Part shown: positions 1 through 9,365 of the stretch, piece after piece
Layout of the letters: every line of letters starts with the position of its first letter
Position numbering within the stretch: the first letter of the stretch is position 1
Source of the DNA: Curtobacterium sp. MCJR17_055
GTDB taxonomy: Bacteria > Actinomycetota > Actinomycetes > Actinomycetales > Microbacteriaceae
Length of the DNA: 64,000 nucleotides
Direction: 5' to 3'
Assembly: GCF_003224335.1 (NCBI RefSeq)
Contig: NZ_QKLF01000002.1
Location: 620,001 to 684,000, forward strand
Notes under the pieces: model-generated
What the model was told of the DNA's origin: nothing
Seen by the model: the letters and a program-made list of their open reading frames with translations, nothing else
Database searches by the model: none
Translations under genes and position numbers: made by a program

Positions 1-117
1 CGCGACCGCTTCGGCGAGCTGCCGAGTGCGTCCCTGCGTGCCGACCGCGGCGGCAGCGCGGACACCGACGGGGTGGTCGGCACCGGCACCGGCGCCGGCG
101 CCGGCGCCGGCTCCTGA
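1..117 (+). CDS. C-terminal end of an unidentified protein (5' truncated by window edge)
   Basis: Frame 1 is open from the first base to a TGA at 115-117 and encodes 38 residues starting RDRFGELPSASLRADRGG and ending in a Gly-Ala-Thr-rich tail (TGTGAGAGAGS). The codons are GC-rich at third positions like the neighbouring genes. Most of the gene lies outside the window, so no family can be named. The repetitive Gly/Ala end would be unusual for a catalytic core and is probably a disordered tail. It runs toward the minus-strand cutC gene, with an 88-base gap. Confidence 0.4.
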   Translation, partial: RDRFGELPSASLRADRGGSADTDGVVGTGTGAGAGAGS

Positions 118-205
118 ACCGGCACCGGCTCCTGGCTGCACCGGAGGCCGGACGCGGTCCGTGTCGACCGGTCCGGTCAGGGCGCGCCGCCCGTCGCCAG
201 CGCGG

Positions 206-979
206 TCAGGCCCGGTACGCGTCCACCGCCGCCCGCGCTGCTCGGACGACCTCGGCGTCGGTCTCGAAGTGCCCGGCCCCGGTGTCCCCGGCGCCCATCG
301 GGACGCCCCCGTGCGCGGTGTCGGCGAGGCGCTTGGCGGACAGGTGCACGGCCGCCGCCCCCGTGCCGAGCAGGACCGGGACGTCAGCGGGTGTGACCCC
401 GGCGCCCGCCATCACCTGCACGTCCCCCGCGACGGCGACCATCCGCGTGATGGTGTCCGCGCCGACGAGTGCGGTCGCCGCGCCGCCCGAGGTGAGGACA
501 CGGGTGAAGCCGAGGTCACCGAGGCCCGCCGCCGCGGCCACTGGGTCGGCCGCGTGGTCGATCGCCCGGTGCAGGGTGACCTCCGCACCGGGCACTTCCG
601 ACCGGGCGATGTCGATGAACCGGGCGAGCGTGTCCGTGTCGAGCGTGCGGTCCCGGCGGAGCGCGCCGACGACGACCCCGGCGGCACCGGAGCGGAGGAC
701 GGCGACGAGCTCCCGCGCCATGAGGTCGACCTCGTCGGGGTCGTGCACGAACCCGCCCGGGCGGCAGCGCACCAGGACGTGCACCGGCGGTCCGACGGCG
801 ACGGCGGCCTCGACGAGCCCCTGCGAGGGCGTCAAGCCGCCGAGCTCGAGCGCGCTGCACAGCTCGACCCGGTCGGCTCCGGCAGCGCGCGCGATCGTGG
901 CGCCGGTCGGTGAGGTGACGGCGATCTCGAGTGTCGGTGGCCTGGTCGGCGCCGGGGCCCGGCGGTCGTCGGTGCTCAC
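206..979 (-). CDS. cutC: CutC family TIM-barrel protein
   Basis: A 257-residue member of the CutC family, historically called a copper homeostasis protein; its true reaction is unsettled. After a short N-terminal tail the family core begins with LEIAV, followed by GADRVELCSALELGG (about residues 34-48), the hallmark CutC segment. VRCRPGGFVHD, TLHRAID and LTSGGA follow at barrel strand ends. The GTG start overlaps the TGA of the M81 gene by four bases (GTGA), so translation is coupled. The gene is the last of a three-gene unit (ROK repressor, M81 peptidase, CutC). That context makes a role in breaking down whatever the divergent ABC system imports more likely than copper handling; this is inference. 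Confidence 0.85.
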   Translation of the reverse strand: MSTDDRRAPAPTRPPTLEIAVTSPTGATIARAAGADRVELCSALELGGLTPSQGLVEAAVAVGPPVHVLVRCRPGGFVHDPDEVDLMARELVAVLRSGAAGVVVGALRRDRTLDTDTLARFIDIARSEVPGAEVTLHRAIDHAADPVAAAAGLGDLGFTRVLTSGGAATALVGADTITRMVAVAGDVQVMAGAGVTPADVPVLLGTGAAAVHLSAKRLADTAHGGVPMGAGDTGAGHFETDAEVVRAARAAVDAYRA

Positions 980-2514
980 GCGTGCACGAGCGGTCGGTCC
1001 GACGCGGGGATGATCCGGGCGTGCAGGTCCGGCGGCTCCGGGAACGTCCGGTCGAAGGGGAACACCGGCCGTTCGATCCGGTGGTGGCCCAGGCGTTCCA
1101 GGTCCTGGTCGACGCCACCGGGCGTGAGCGCGAGCATCCAGTCCGCGGCCATGTCGTACAGCTCGGGTTCGAGGTAGCCGATCTTCACGACGACCAGGTC
1201 GGCGCTCCGCGGGTCGAGGTCCAGGTCGGTGAAGTCGTGCTCGTGGTGGTACGGCTTCCGCAGCTCGGTGAGGACGGCGAAGACGCTGCCGACCTGCAGC
1301 ACGACCTCGGTCCGGGCGTCCCGGTCGCCGTGCTTGACCGCGTGCACGCGTCCGGTCATCGTGAGCGGCCCGGCGTGCAGGTCGTCGACCTCGGCACCGG
1401 CGGTCACGGTGACGGTCGCCCCGACGCCGGCCTCGACGCAGGCGGCGACCGCGGCGGGGCCGGGGACGCTGGCGTAGAGGACGACCGGGCCGTCGGCGCT
1501 CTGGAACTCCTCCCGGGCGAGCAGCTGCGTCAGCCCCCACGTCATGTCGCCCGAGCCGCCGGCGGTCGGGTTGTCGCCGGAGTCGGACACGAAGTACGGA
1601 CGTGCGGCACCGGGGGCGAGGGCGGCGGCCAGGCACTCGTCGAACGTCCCGGTCGGGGCGACGAACGCGAAGTCATCGCGGGCGTCCCAGAACGCCCGGG
1701 CCAGGCGTTCGGCACCGGCGGTGACGGCGGCCTCGTCCCACCCGGTGACGACGGTGACGGCACGGTTCCGCGGCTGGTCCGCCCAGGCGTACCCGACCCA
1801 GATCGCTGCGTCGAGCACGCCGTCGGTCGCCTCGATGTCGGCCACCTGTGCGTAGACGGACGCCGCGGGCTCGATGCGGGTGGAGGTCTTCTCGCCCGGC
1901 AGCAGGACCGGGACCGGGATCCACGCCTTCACCGGGCGTCGAGCTCCGGCCGGGCGGGTGGTGAGCACGTCGACCAGGTTGCGGACCGCGCGCTCCTTCG
2001 TCTCGAGGGCGTCTTCGTGCGGGGCCATCCGGTAGCAGGTGATGAGGTCGCACTGGTGGGCGAGCTCCCGCGAGACGTTCCCGTGCAGGTCCATCGACGC
2101 GGAGACGACGACGTCCGGCCCGACGACGACGCGGATGCGCTCGAGCAGTGTCGCCTCGGCGTCGTCGAGCCCCTCGACCACCATGGCGCCGTGGATGTCG
2201 AACCACAGGCCGTCGATCATCGTCTCGGCGGCGATCGCGGACAGCCGGTCGGTGATCTCGGTGCTGAGCTCCTCGAAGGACTCGCGGAGGACCACGCCAC
2301 CGGGCAGCGCGTGCCCGATCAGCGCACCACGGAAGTCGGCCCGCTCGGACAGTGGCGCGAGGAAGTCGTAGCGCGCGACCACCTCGTCGCCGCGGTCCGG
2401 GTGGAAGGCGGCCGCCGGGGTGCGGGTCGGGGTGAAGGTCGACGTCTCGATGGCCAGGCCGGCGATGGCGATGACCGGACGACGGGCGCCGGGGGTGGTT
2501 CCGGTGTCAGACAC
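976..2514 (-). CDS. M81 family metallopeptidase (MlrC-like)
   Basis: A 512-residue protein of the M81/DUF1485 family, whose best-known member MlrC cleaves linear microcystin products. Visible family motifs are IETSTF near residue 22, WFDIHGAM (104-111), MDLHGN (141-146), APHEDA (164-169), and DSGDNPTAGGSGDMTWG in the C-terminal half. Asp142, His144 and His166 fit the zinc ligands known for MlrC. Start is GTG at 2514; the upstream ROK gene ends eight bases inside it, so the genes are co-translated. No signal peptide is seen, so the enzyme should act on imported material in the cytoplasm. Most actinobacterial members have no known substrate; here it is probably a small peptide or modified amino acid. 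Confidence 0.88.
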   Translation of the reverse strand: MSDTGTTPGARRPVIAIAGLAIETSTFTPTRTPAAAFHPDRGDEVVARYDFLAPLSERADFRGALIGHALPGGVVLRESFEELSTEITDRLSAIAAETMIDGLWFDIHGAMVVEGLDDAEATLLERIRVVVGPDVVVSASMDLHGNVSRELAHQCDLITCYRMAPHEDALETKERAVRNLVDVLTTRPAGARRPVKAWIPVPVLLPGEKTSTRIEPAASVYAQVADIEATDGVLDAAIWVGYAWADQPRNRAVTVVTGWDEAAVTAGAERLARAFWDARDDFAFVAPTGTFDECLAAALAPGAARPYFVSDSGDNPTAGGSGDMTWGLTQLLAREEFQSADGPVVLYASVPGPAAVAACVEAGVGATVTVTAGAEVDDLHAGPLTMTGRVHAVKHGDRDARTEVVLQVGSVFAVLTELRKPYHHEHDFTDLDLDPRSADLVVVKIGYLEPELYDMAADWMLALTPGGVDQDLERLGHHRIERPVFPFDRTFPEPPDLHARIIPASDRPLVHA

Positions 2515-3691
2515 GGGTGCTCCTGTTCCTGGTGGTGCGCAGCGGGACGGGGGTGGACAGCTCCTCGAGCGACGCCGCCAGGCCGCGCTGCAGGGCGAAC
2601 TGGCCGGCGCCGACGAGCCCGGCGTCGGCCCCGAGCGAGGCGCGCTCGATGACGAGGTGCTGTGTGACGAGCGGGTGGCAGCTCTCGTACAGCTGGCTCC
2701 GCACGGCGGCGACGAAGGGGTCGAGGGTGGAGAGGATGCCGCCGAGGGAGACGGCGTCCGGGTTGAAGAAGTTCACGTTCGCGGCGAGGACCTCGCCGAG
2801 GTACCGGCCCGCGAGCCGGACGGCACGGGTCGTCTCCGGGTGTGCCTCGGACGCCAGGCGGACGACGTCCTGGGTGGTCGCGACGTCGACCCCGGCCTCG
2901 CGGAGGATCCGCACGAGCGCGGCCCCGGATGCGACCGTCTCGAGGCACCCGGTGTTGCCGCACGAGCACGGGGTGTCACCGGCGGCGTCGATCCGCACGT
3001 GGGTGATGTCCCCGGCGGCACCGGTCGAGCCGCGGTACAGGTGCCCGTCGATGATGATCCCGGCGCCGATCGCCGACCCGGCCTTGACCGTGATCGCCTG
3101 GCGACGGGTGGCCGGCTGCACGGTCTGCTCGCCGGCGGCCATGCAGTTCGCGTCGTTGTCGATCGCGGCCGGCACCCCGAAGTGCTCGGTGAGCCACGCG
3201 GTCACGGGGAACCCGTTCCACCCCGGCATCCGGCTCGGCAGGTCGACGACGCCCGCCTCGACGTCGACGGGACCCGGGAGGCTCAACCCGACCCCGCGCA
3301 GGCCGTCGCGTCCGCGTTCGGTCACGAGCGCGTCGAGGAGCTCTGCCAGCGCGGTCAGGCCGGCGGACGGGCCGTCGGCGAGGGCGAACGGGACGGTCGA
3401 GACGGACTCGAGCGCGCCTCCCGGCAGGACGATGCCGATCCGGACGTGCCCGCCACCGACGTCCGCGGCGACCGCGTACTCGTCCGTCCCGCCGATCCGG
3501 AGGACCTTGCGCGGGCGGCCGCCCGTGGAGACGTCGGTGCCCTCCTCGGCGAGGATGCCGTGCCCGAGGAGTTGACCGACCACGTGGGACACGGTCGACG
3601 GGGCGGCGCCGAGCAGTTGCGCGATCTCGGTGCGACTCGACGCCTGCCCGCTGGCGATGAGTTCGAGGACGCGGGAGCTGAGGTCCGGCAC
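2507..3691 (-). CDS. ROK family transcriptional repressor
   Basis: 394 residues. A winged helix-turn-helix occupies about residues 8-50 (SRTEIAQLLGAAPSTVSHVV). The ROK fold follows, with DVGGGHVRIG, GVGLSLPGPVD, AIDNDANC and the zinc motif CSCGNTGCLE at 242-251. The longer reading frame extends upstream to 3796, but a GTG at 3689-3691 with GGAGA seven bases before it is the better start and yields the usual N-terminus. ROK regulators of this layout sense sugars or sugar derivatives. The gene heads the unit with M81 and CutC and is divergent from the ABC importer, so it very likely controls both directions from 3692-3879. Confidence 0.88.
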   Translation of the reverse strand: MPDLSSRVLELIASGQASSRTEIAQLLGAAPSTVSHVVGQLLGHGILAEEGTDVSTGGRPRKVLRIGGTDEYAVAADVGGGHVRIGIVLPGGALESVSTVPFALADGPSAGLTALAELLDALVTERGRDGLRGVGLSLPGPVDVEAGVVDLPSRMPGWNGFPVTAWLTEHFGVPAAIDNDANCMAAGEQTVQPATRRQAITVKAGSAIGAGIIIDGHLYRGSTGAAGDITHVRIDAAGDTPCSCGNTGCLETVASGAALVRILREAGVDVATTQDVVRLASEAHPETTRAVRLAGRYLGEVLAANVNFFNPDAVSLGGILSTLDPFVAAVRSQLYESCHPLVTQHLVIERASLGADAGLVGAGQFALQRGLAASLEELSTPVPLRTTRNRSTRV

Positions 3692-3796
3692 GACTTTCTC
3701 CAATCCGCGGCGACGGACGCGCTGACCGCCCGACCCGCCCGAGCCTACGGGGCGGACGGGTCGATCGACGCTTTCCGTCGATCCGCAGAAACACAC

Positions 3797-3827
3797 TATT
3801 TACACGGGAACGTTTGTTTTTCCAACG
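3797..3827 (-). promoter_or_regulatory. Divergent promoter and candidate ROK operator
   Basis: This AT-rich island lies between the divergent ROK and ABC-transporter genes. On the minus strand TTGGAA (3820-3825) and TAAATA (3797-3802) sit 17 bases apart, a credible promoter for the ROK gene. An imperfect palindrome, CGTTTG-TTTTT-CCAACG (3811-3827, one mismatch between the arms), overlaps the -35 box and would suit a repressor site. The plus-strand promoter is not obvious. Box assignments are by eye. Confidence 0.5.
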
Positions 3828-3879
3828 ACTTCGGCCATTGACTGTGCGGACCACGCCGACCCTCGCTCAAGGAGTCCAC

Positions 3880-5676
3880 ATGACCAAGCCCCGTCGCTGG
3901 GCCCTCTTCACCGGAGCCGCGCTCGCGGTGAGCGCACTGCTCGCCGGGTGTTCCGGAGGCGGTTCCGCCACCACCGGCACGAAGTCCGACGAGATCAACT
4001 ACGCGTTGCCGGCGAACTTCACGCCGAACTGGATCCTGCCGATCGGCACCGCGGCGCACCTCAACACGAACAACGGCTCGATCGCGCAGTCGCTGTACGA
4101 GCGCTTGATCGCCTACGACGGGTCCACGGGCAAGATCGCGTGGAACAAGGCCGGGTCCGTCGCGACCGATGCCGACTTCGCCGACGACGGCAAGAGCGTC
4201 ACGATCACGCTGGGGGACCGGCACTGGTCCGACGGCGAGGCGATCACGAGCCGCGACGTCGAGTTCTGGTTCAACCTCATCAAGGCGAACGCGCAGGACT
4301 GGGGCTCCTACTCCGAGGGCAAGGCCCCGGACAACTGGAGCTCGTTCACGACGGTCGACGACACGCACTTCACCATCGCGTTCGACCAGGCGTACAACCA
4401 GGACTGGATGCTCGCAAACCAGCTGAGCTACATCATCCCGCTGCCGCAGCACGCCTGGGACAAGACGAGCGCCTCGGCCGAGGTGACCGACGCCGACCGC
4501 ACCCCGGCCGGCGCCAAGCAGGTGTGGAAGTACCTCAACACCGCCGCCGGCAAGATCGCGGACTACGACTCCGACCCGCTGTGGAAGACGATCTCCGGCC
4601 CGTACGGTCTGTCGTCGTTCACGACCGCGGGCAAGGTCCAGCTCACCGCGAACGGGAAGTACGACGGTGGCGAGAAGGCGTCGATCAAGACCGTCAACCT
4701 GTTGCCGTTCACCACCGCGGACGCCGAGACGAATGCGCTCCGGTCGGGAGCGGTCGACTACGGCTACATCAACGCGACGGACCTCGATCAGGAGGACTCC
4801 TTCACGGCGAAGGGCTACGAGGTCGACCCGTGGACCGGCTGGGCGATCACGTACATGCCGTACAACTTCAACAACCCGGACATGGGCGCCGTCTTCAAGC
4901 AGCTGTACGCCCGCCAGGCCGTGCAGATGTCGATCGACCAGAAGTCCCTCTCGAAGGTCGTCTTCAACGGCACCGCCACCTCGACCTACGGTCCGATCCC
5001 GCAGGCACAGGAGTCGGACTACGTCTCCGACGTGCAGGAGGACAACCCGTACCCGTTCAGCACGAAGAAGGCCAAGGCCTTGCTCACCAGCCACGGGTGG
5101 ACCGCGAAGGGCGGCACCATGGTGTGCACCGACGCCGGCAGCGGCGCGGACCAGTGCGGCGAGGGCGTGGCCGAGGGCACGGAGTTCACGATGCAGGTGC
5201 TGTCGCAGTCCGGCTCCACCGTCACCGACAACATGATGAGCGCCGTCCAGTCGTCGCTCGCGAAGACCGGCATCGGCTTCACGATCAAGACCGCGCCGGT
5301 GTCGAGCGTCCTCTCGCAGACCCCGACCTGCACGTCGGACGAGGACAGCTGCGACTGGGACCTGTCGTTCTTCGGCACCGCGGGCAGCTGGTACTTCCCG
5401 GCGTACCCGACCGGTGAGTCGCTCTTCTCGACCGGTGGTTCGGCGAACTTCGGCAGCTACTCGAACGAGGAGGTCGACGCGCTCATCGACGCGACCACCA
5501 CCTCGACCGACACGAGCGCCGTGCAGGACTACAGCGCCGCGGTCGCGAAGGACCTGCCGGTGATCTGGCTGCCGAGCCCGGACTACCAGATCTCCGTCAA
5601 GAAGAGCGGCCTGACCGGGTTCGACCAGGACTCGCTCGCGAACTTCCACCCCGCCCAGTGGAAGTGGAGCAAGTGA
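3880..5676 (+). CDS. ABC transporter substrate-binding lipoprotein (peptide/nickel family)
   Basis: 598 residues. It carries a lipoprotein signal peptide with lipobox LLAGC, lipidated Cys24. The mature protein has the family-5 solute-binding pattern: early INYALPANFTPNWILP, then the DDGKSVTITLGDRHWSDGE segment (family consensus DGxTYTFxLRxGvkWhDG), and a late region NVNNPD-like plus IPQAQ. It sits at the outer membrane face and delivers substrate to the two permeases downstream. Start ATG 3880 follows AAGGAG six bases upstream. A strong hairpin after the gene probably keeps this subunit more abundant than the membrane parts. The substrate cannot be read from sequence; oligopeptides or modified sugars are both plausible for this family. 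Confidence 0.92.
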   Translation: MTKPRRWALFTGAALAVSALLAGCSGGGSATTGTKSDEINYALPANFTPNWILPIGTAAHLNTNNGSIAQSLYERLIAYDGSTGKIAWNKAGSVATDADFADDGKSVTITLGDRHWSDGEAITSRDVEFWFNLIKANAQDWGSYSEGKAPDNWSSFTTVDDTHFTIAFDQAYNQDWMLANQLSYIIPLPQHAWDKTSASAEVTDADRTPAGAKQVWKYLNTAAGKIADYDSDPLWKTISGPYGLSSFTTAGKVQLTANGKYDGGEKASIKTVNLLPFTTADAETNALRSGAVDYGYINATDLDQEDSFTAKGYEVDPWTGWAITYMPYNFNNPDMGAVFKQLYARQAVQMSIDQKSLSKVVFNGTATSTYGPIPQAQESDYVSDVQEDNPYPFSTKKAKALLTSHGWTAKGGTMVCTDAGSGADQCGEGVAEGTEFTMQVLSQSGSTVTDNMMSAVQSSLAKTGIGFTIKTAPVSSVLSQTPTCTSDEDSCDWDLSFFGTAGSWYFPAYPTGESLFSTGGSANFGSYSNEEVDALIDATTTSTDTSAVQDYSAAVAKDLPVIWLPSPDYQISVKKSGLTGFDQDSLANFHPAQWKWSK

Positions 5677-5694
5677 GCCGCTGACGCGGCCACT

Positions 5695-5737
5695 CCGGGA
5701 GGCTCGGTGCACGCCCGTCGCGCACCGAGCCTCCCGG
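5695..5737 (+). terminator. 16-bp perfect hairpin between SBP and permease genes
   Basis: CCGGGAGGCTCGGTGC (5695-5710) pairs perfectly with GCACCGAGCCTCCCGG (5722-5737) around an 11-base loop. No T-run follows. The position, after the binding-protein gene inside an operon, suits partial termination or 3'-end protection of the upstream message. Its arms contain GGGAGGC, the core of the motif repeated across the window. Confidence 0.7.
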
Positions 5738-5770
5738 GTCCTCACCATCCACCCCGACGACGGAAGCAGC

Positions 5771-6730
5771 ATGACCACTGCCCTCTACCTCACCCGCCGC
5801 GTCCTCCAGGCGCTCGCGGTGGTGCTCATCGTCACGATCGTCGTGTTCTGCCTGCTGCACGCGCTGCCCGGCGGACCCGCCCGCGGCGTGCTCGGCGTCG
5901 CGGCCACCCCCGCGCAGATCGCCGCGTTCAACCAGGCGCAGGGACTCGACCAGGCGCTCCCCGTGCAGTACCTCCGCTTCCTCGGGCGGCTGCTCACCGG
6001 CGACCTCGGCACCTCGTACACGCTCAACGAACCGGTGTCGCAGCTCATCCAGGAGCGCATCCCGAAGACCCTCGTACTGACCGGCCTGTCGGCGGTGCTC
6101 GGGCTCGTCGTCGCCATCCCGGTCGGCATGTGGCAGGCAGCCCGACGCAACGGTGCGATCGACTACGCCGCCACCGCACTCGCCTTCGTGTTCTACTCGA
6201 CGCCCGCGTTCTTCCTCGGGCTCGTGCTCATCGTCGTGTTCAGCCAGCAGCTGCCGTGGCTGCCGTCCCAGGCGCCGAGCGGCACGACCCTCGCCGAGGT
6301 GTTCCAGCAGCCGGCCGGACTCGTCCTGCCCGTGCTCACCGGCGCCCTCGCGATGATCGCCGTCTTCAGCCGGTACATGCGAGCCGCGACGCTGGAGAAC
6401 CTGCAGGAGGACTACGTCCGCACCGCGCGCGCCGGAGGCTCGTCGACGGCGACGATCCTGCGGCGGCACGTGTTCCGGAACTCGCTGACCCCCGTGGTCG
6501 CGATGCTCGGCTACTACCTGCCGGTGCTGTTCGGCGGCGCGCTCGTCACCGAACAGCTGTTCAACTACCCCGGCATGGGGCTGCTGTTCTGGAACGCCGC
6601 CCAGACCTCGGACTACCCGACCCTGCTCGGCTGCGTCCTCGTGATCTCCGTCGCGACCGTCATCGGCACGCTGCTCGCGGACGTCGCCCAGTCCCTCATC
6701 GACCCCCGTGTGAAGGCAGGCCGCGCATGA
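5771..6730 (+). CDS. ABC transporter permease (DppB/OppB type)
   Basis: 319 residues with the standard layout of the first permease of peptide/nickel importers: an N-terminal membrane helix (RRVLQALAVVLIVTIVVFCLL), a periplasmic-side loop, then five helices. The coupling-helix motif is EDYVRTARAGGSSTATILRRH (about residues 214-234), where the ATPase docks, and FNYPGMG follows near residue 270. ATG start at 5771. The stop overlaps the next permease by four bases (ATGA), so both are made together. Confidence 0.92.
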   Translation: MTTALYLTRRVLQALAVVLIVTIVVFCLLHALPGGPARGVLGVAATPAQIAAFNQAQGLDQALPVQYLRFLGRLLTGDLGTSYTLNEPVSQLIQERIPKTLVLTGLSAVLGLVVAIPVGMWQAARRNGAIDYAATALAFVFYSTPAFFLGLVLIVVFSQQLPWLPSQAPSGTTLAEVFQQPAGLVLPVLTGALAMIAVFSRYMRAATLENLQEDYVRTARAGGSSTATILRRHVFRNSLTPVVAMLGYYLPVLFGGALVTEQLFNYPGMGLLFWNAAQTSDYPTLLGCVLVISVATVIGTLLADVAQSLIDPRVKAGRA

Positions 6731-7623
6731 CCACCGTCCAGCTCGCGCCCGAGACCCCCGGCGCCCCCGTCACGGCCGCCGCCACCGGCTTCCGGCTCGC
6801 CGCGCGCCGGTTCCGCCACAACACCCTCGCCGTGATCGGCCTGGTCGTGCTCGTCCTCATCGTGCTGTTCTGCTTCGTCGGGCCGTTCCTGTACCCGACC
6901 GACCAGACCCACACGATGCTCGAACAGGCGAACCAGCGCCCGGGCGGCGGCCACCTGCTCGGCACCGACGCCGTCGGGCACGACGTGCTCGGCCGGCTGA
7001 TGTACGGGGGCAAGGTGTCGCTGCTCGTCGGCATCGCCGCGGGTCTCCTGGCGACGGTCGTCGGCACGCTCTGGGGCTCGGTCGCCGGGTACGTCGGCGG
7101 CTGGGTCGATGCGACGATGATGCGCGTGGTCGACGCCGGCATCGCGATCCCGGCCCTGTTCATCCTCCTCGTCATCTCGGCGATCACGACCCCCGGCGTG
7201 TGGGGGCTCGTCGTGATCCTCGGGTTCGTGTCCTGGCTCGTGCCCTCCCGGCTCATCCGTGCCGAGACGCTGACGCTGAAGAACCGCGACTTCGTGCTCA
7301 CCCTTCGCGCGATCGGCGGCTCGCACGCCCGCGCGATCGGTCGGCACCTGCTGCCGAACTCGGTCTCGACGATCGTCGTGGCCGCGACCTTCCAGGTGGC
7401 GGACGCGATCCTCCTGGTCGCCTACGTCTCCTACCTGGGGCTCGGCGTGCAGCCGCCGGCCACGGACTGGGGCGGCATGCTCTCGGCGGGCCTCACCGCC
7501 GCCTACTCCGGTCGCTGGTGGCTCATCGTGCCGCCGGGACTCGCCGTGATCCTCGTCGTCTGCGCGCTGAACGCGGTCGGCGACGGACTCCGGGACGCAT
7601 TCGACGTGAAGGGCCGCGGATGA
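6727..7623 (+). CDS. ABC transporter permease (DppC/OppC type)
   Basis: 298 residues. The N-terminus has the usual cytoplasmic tail and first helix, then GTDAVGHDVLGRLMYGGKVSL, the DppC-family hallmark, five further helices and the coupling motif RDFVLTLRAIGGSHARAIGRH. YLGLGVQPPATDWGGML near the end is also typical. It partners the preceding permease to form the membrane channel. Both ends overlap neighbours by four bases, so it lies in the middle of a tightly coupled operon. Confidence 0.92.
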   Translation: MTTVQLAPETPGAPVTAAATGFRLAARRFRHNTLAVIGLVVLVLIVLFCFVGPFLYPTDQTHTMLEQANQRPGGGHLLGTDAVGHDVLGRLMYGGKVSLLVGIAAGLLATVVGTLWGSVAGYVGGWVDATMMRVVDAGIAIPALFILLVISAITTPGVWGLVVILGFVSWLVPSRLIRAETLTLKNRDFVLTLRAIGGSHARAIGRHLLPNSVSTIVVAATFQVADAILLVAYVSYLGLGVQPPATDWGGMLSAGLTAAYSGRWWLIVPPGLAVILVVCALNAVGDGLRDAFDVKGRG

Positions 7624-9365
7624 CCGCCACCGAACCGATCCTGGCCGTCGAGGACCTCGGCGTGCACTTCCGCACCGAGTCCGGTGACGTGCACGCCGTG
7701 CAGGGCGTGTCCCTGACCGTGGCACCCGGCGAGACCCTCGCGCTCGTCGGTGAGTCCGGCTCCGGCAAGTCCACCGTGGCGCTCGCCGCGATGGGGTTGC
7801 TCTCCGGCAACGCCACCGTCACCGGCAGCGCCGTCGTCGACGGGCACCAGGTCGTCGGTGCGTCCGAGACGGCGCTCCGCGGGGTGCGGGGGAAGACCGC
7901 CTCGATGGTGTTCCAGGAGCCCGCGACCGCACTCGACCCGCTCACCCGCGTCGGCACGCAGATCGCCGAGGTCATCCGGAACCACCGGCAGGTCTCCGCG
8001 GGGGACGCCGCCCGCCAGGCCGCCGACCTGCTCCGCCGCGTCGGCATCCCGTCGCCGGAGGAGCGCGCGAAGGCCTTCCCGTTCCAGCTCTCCGGCGGGC
8101 AGCGGCAGCGCGTCGTCATCGCGATGGCGATCGCGAACGAGCCGGCGCTCCTCATCGCGGACGAGCCGACCACCGCGCTCGACGTCACGGTGCAGGCCGA
8201 GATCCTGGAACTCCTCCGGGCGCTCGCCGCCGACACCGGCACCGGCGTGCTCCTCGTCACCCACAACATGGGCGTCGTCGCCGACTTCGCCGACCGGGTC
8301 GCGGTGATGCTGCGCGGGCGGATCGTCGAGACCGGCGGCGTCGAGGACGTGCTCCTCCGCCCGCAGCACGAGTACACCGAGCGGCTGCTCGCCGCGGTGC
8401 CGCGGCTCGAGACGGCGGCGTCGGCGCAGGACGCCGCCGGGTCGTCCGCACGCCGCCGAGAACCGCGGCGTGCCGAGGTCACCGAGGCGTCTCGCGTGCC
8501 CGACGCTGCCCCGCCAACGGACGGGAGGCCCGACCGCACCCCGGTGGTCGACCTGCGCGACGTGTCGGTCACCTTCGGCCGCGGCGCCCGCGCCGTGCAC
8601 GCCCTCCGCGGCATCGACGTCGAGGTCCACGCGGGGGAGACCGTCGGTCTGGTCGGCGAGTCCGGCTCCGGCAAGTCCACCGCGGCCCGCGTCGCTCTCG
8701 GCCTCGTCCGGCCCACCGCCGGCAGCGTCCGGCTGTTCGGGTCCGACCTCCGCCGTACCCGGGGCCGCGACCGCCGCGCGCTCCGGTCCGGCATCGGGGT
8801 CGTCCTGCAGGACCCGGTCGCCTCGCTCGACCCGCGCATGTCCGTCGCCGACTGCGTCGCCGAACCGCTCGCCGTCCACCGCCGCGGGACGTCCTCGGCC
8901 GACCGCCGCCGCCGGGTGGATGAGGCGCTCGACGCCGTCCGGCTGCCGCGCTCCCTCGCGACACGGGCCCCGCGGGAGCTCTCCGGCGGGCAGCGTCAGC
9001 GGGTCAGCCTCGCCCGGGCGCTCGTGCTCGACCCACGGCTGCTCGTCGCCGACGAACCGACCAGTGCGCTCGACGTCAGCGTGCAGGAGGCCGTGCTCGA
9101 GGTCCTCACCGAGCTGCAGGGCGACCTCGGCTTCGCGTGCCTGTTCGTCTCGCACGACCTCGCCGTCGTGCAGCAGTTCGCCGAGCGCGTCGTCGTGATG
9201 CGGGCCGGCGCCGTGGAGGAACAGGGGCCCACCACGTCGACGCTCCTGCACCCGACCACCGACTACACGCGACGGTTGCTCGCCGCGGTGCCCGTCCCCG
9301 ACCCGGTGGTGCAACGGCAGCGCCGGGCCGAGCGCCTGGCCTCCCTCGCTGCGGTGGCCCCGTGA
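7620..9365 (+). CDS. ABC transporter dual ATPase (DppD-DppF fusion)
   Basis: 581 residues made of two complete ABC ATPase domains. Each has a Walker A (GESGSGKS; first copy at 44-51), a signature LSGGQRQR and a Walker B followed by DEPT. Between them lies a variable Ala/Pro/Arg-rich linker of about 50 residues whose DNA carries a copy of the GACGGGAGGC repeat (8520-8529). The two halves correspond to DppD and DppF, which are usually separate proteins; fused versions are common in actinobacteria. It powers the importer. ATG start in a four-base overlap with the permease. Confidence 0.92.
   Translation: MTATEPILAVEDLGVHFRTESGDVHAVQGVSLTVAPGETLALVGESGSGKSTVALAAMGLLSGNATVTGSAVVDGHQVVGASETALRGVRGKTASMVFQEPATALDPLTRVGTQIAEVIRNHRQVSAGDAARQAADLLRRVGIPSPEERAKAFPFQLSGGQRQRVVIAMAIANEPALLIADEPTTALDVTVQAEILELLRALAADTGTGVLLVTHNMGVVADFADRVAVMLRGRIVETGGVEDVLLRPQHEYTERLLAAVPRLETAASAQDAAGSSARRREPRRAEVTEASRVPDAAPPTDGRPDRTPVVDLRDVSVTFGRGARAVHALRGIDVEVHAGETVGLVGESGSGKSTAARVALGLVRPTAGSVRLFGSDLRRTRGRDRRALRSGIGVVLQDPVASLDPRMSVADCVAEPLAVHRRGTSSADRRRRVDEALDAVRLPRSLATRAPRELSGGQRQRVSLARALVLDPRLLVADEPTSALDVSVQEAVLEVLTELQGDLGFACLFVSHDLAVVQQFAERVVVMRAGAVEEQGPTTSTLLHPTTDYTRRLLAAVPVPDPVVQRQRRAERLASLAAVAP

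Noticed and set aside
3796-5778. Long minus-strand frame opposite the substrate-binding protein gene
   Set aside because: The product is Arg/Val/Gly-rich with no domain; the plus-strand lipoprotein is clear.
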